A stretch of DNA of 5,416 nucleotides, from contig JABDJE010000329.1 in NCBI GenBank assembly GCA_013002625.1, positions 1 to 5,416 of the forward strand, given 5' to 3'. Below, in pieces: positions 5,018-5,416 of the stretch. Each line of letters starts with the position of its first letter. Position 1 is the stretch's first letter. Source of the stretch: Saprospiraceae bacterium (GTDB lineage Bacteria; Bacteroidota; Bacteroidia; Chitinophagales; Saprospiraceae). Both the position numbers and the translations under genes were made by a program. The notes below the pieces were generated by a model. It was given only the letters and a program-made list of their open reading frames with translations. It did no database searches and was not told the DNA's origin.

Positions 5018-5416
5018 ATGCGCAATCCAACTTTTAGTCTACTTGTTCTCTTCATAATAGCTTGCGCACTTCCTACTTGTAAGTCGACTGTCGAACCAGT
5101 AATAAATAATGGAAAGCAAATCAAAGTAAAAAAACATGCAGTAGTGAGCGCACATCCTTTTGCATCTGAAGCCGCATATAAAATACTTGAGCAAGGGGGC
5201 AACGCCATCGATGCAGCTATTGCCATGCAGTTTGCCCTAGCAGTAACTTTTCCTACTGCAGGCAACATTGGAGGAGGTGGATTTGCGGTTGTCTACACCG
5301 CAGATGGTCAAGCCCTGGCTTTGGACTTCAGAGAGAAAGCACCAAAACTTGCCTTTGAAGAAATGTACCTTGATAAGCAGGGAGATCCTATAAAGGACGC
5401 CAGCTTAATTGGGCAT
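5018..5416 (+). CDS. ggt: Gamma-glutamyltransferase, lipoprotein, N-terminal part (cut by window edge)
   Basis: The first 133 codons are present. The enzyme hydrolyses or transfers the gamma-glutamyl group of glutathione and related compounds outside the cytoplasm. Family hallmarks seen are HAVVSAHPFASEA (40-52), the GGNAIDAAIAMQFALAV helix (60-76), the glycine-rich NIGGGGFAVVY (83-93) and LDFREKAP (102-109), whose Arg105 corresponds to the arginine that binds the gamma-glutamyl carboxylate (Arg114 in E. coli). The autoprocessing site and catalytic Thr lie further along, outside the window, so activity cannot be judged. The N-terminus is a lipoprotein signal with two possible lipid sites: Cys16 after FIIA (better lipobox) or Cys21 after LPT. 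E. coli GGT is a soluble periplasmic protein, so membrane anchoring here differs from it. The ATG at 5018 has an A/T-rich leader. The gene is divergent from DUF2853 across 115 bp. Confidence 0.92.
   Translation, partial: MRNPTFSLLVLFIIACALPTCKSTVEPVINNGKQIKVKKHAVVSAHPFASEAAYKILEQGGNAIDAAIAMQFALAVTFPTAGNIGGGGFAVVYTADGQALALDFREKAPKLAFEEMYLDKQGDPIKDASLIGH

Noticed and set aside
4921..5268. Minus-strand ORF of 115 codons
   Set aside because: Antisense to the gamma-glutamyltransferase start and extending through the divergent promoter region; the plus frame carries the family motifs.
1..5416. A new defence, mobile or biosynthetic system
   Set aside because: Every sizeable gene belongs to a known family, orientations change often, and there are no transposases, integrases, repeats or linked accessory genes that would mark such a system.

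Overview
The window looks like chromosomal DNA from a member of the Bacteroidota, possibly a free-living Cytophagales- or Flavobacteriia-type organism. The evidence is AT-rich intergenic DNA, start codons preceded by A/T-rich sequence rather than Shine-Dalgarno motifs, and protein families common in that phylum: a DUF2853 protein, a YtxJ-type bacilliredoxin, an inserted AlvFd-type ferredoxin and a short-signal lipoprotein rhodanese. The finer placement is a guess. There are no tRNA or rRNA genes, insertion sequences, CRISPR arrays or phage genes.

Layout. Positions 1-884 (minus strand) carry a lipoprotein rhodanese followed by the first 119 codons of an outer-membrane beta-barrel-like protein that runs off the left edge. 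A 39-bp gap with an 8-bp-arm inverted repeat separates them. Positions 885-1238 are an AT-rich stretch with no convincing gene. A possible 37-residue basic protein (1239-1352, plus strand) follows and ends before a strong hairpin (1400-1430). That hairpin also lies just downstream of the minus-strand pair pssA (phosphatidylserine synthase, GTG start) and a 2[4Fe-4S] ferredoxin, which are 3 bp apart and probably co-transcribed. pssA is divergent from a 495-residue BepA/M48-type lipoprotein zinc metalloprotease (2611-4098). The protease gene converges on a monothiol bacilliredoxin gene (4108-4461, minus). Next comes a small DUF2853 gene (4564-4902, minus) with its own terminator, divergent from the start of a lipoprotein gamma-glutamyltransferase (5018 to the right edge).

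How the genes fit together. Most products belong to general housekeeping: envelope biogenesis and quality control (beta-barrel protein, M48 protease, phosphatidylserine synthase), and sulfur or thiol chemistry (rhodanese, bacilliredoxin, ferredoxin, and gamma-glutamyltransferase acting on glutathione-like gamma-glutamyl compounds). Orientation changes several times, so this is a set of short transcription units and not one operon. I found no undescribed multi-gene system. The least explained items are the 37-codon ORF, the 354-bp gap before it, and two short palindromes next to genes.
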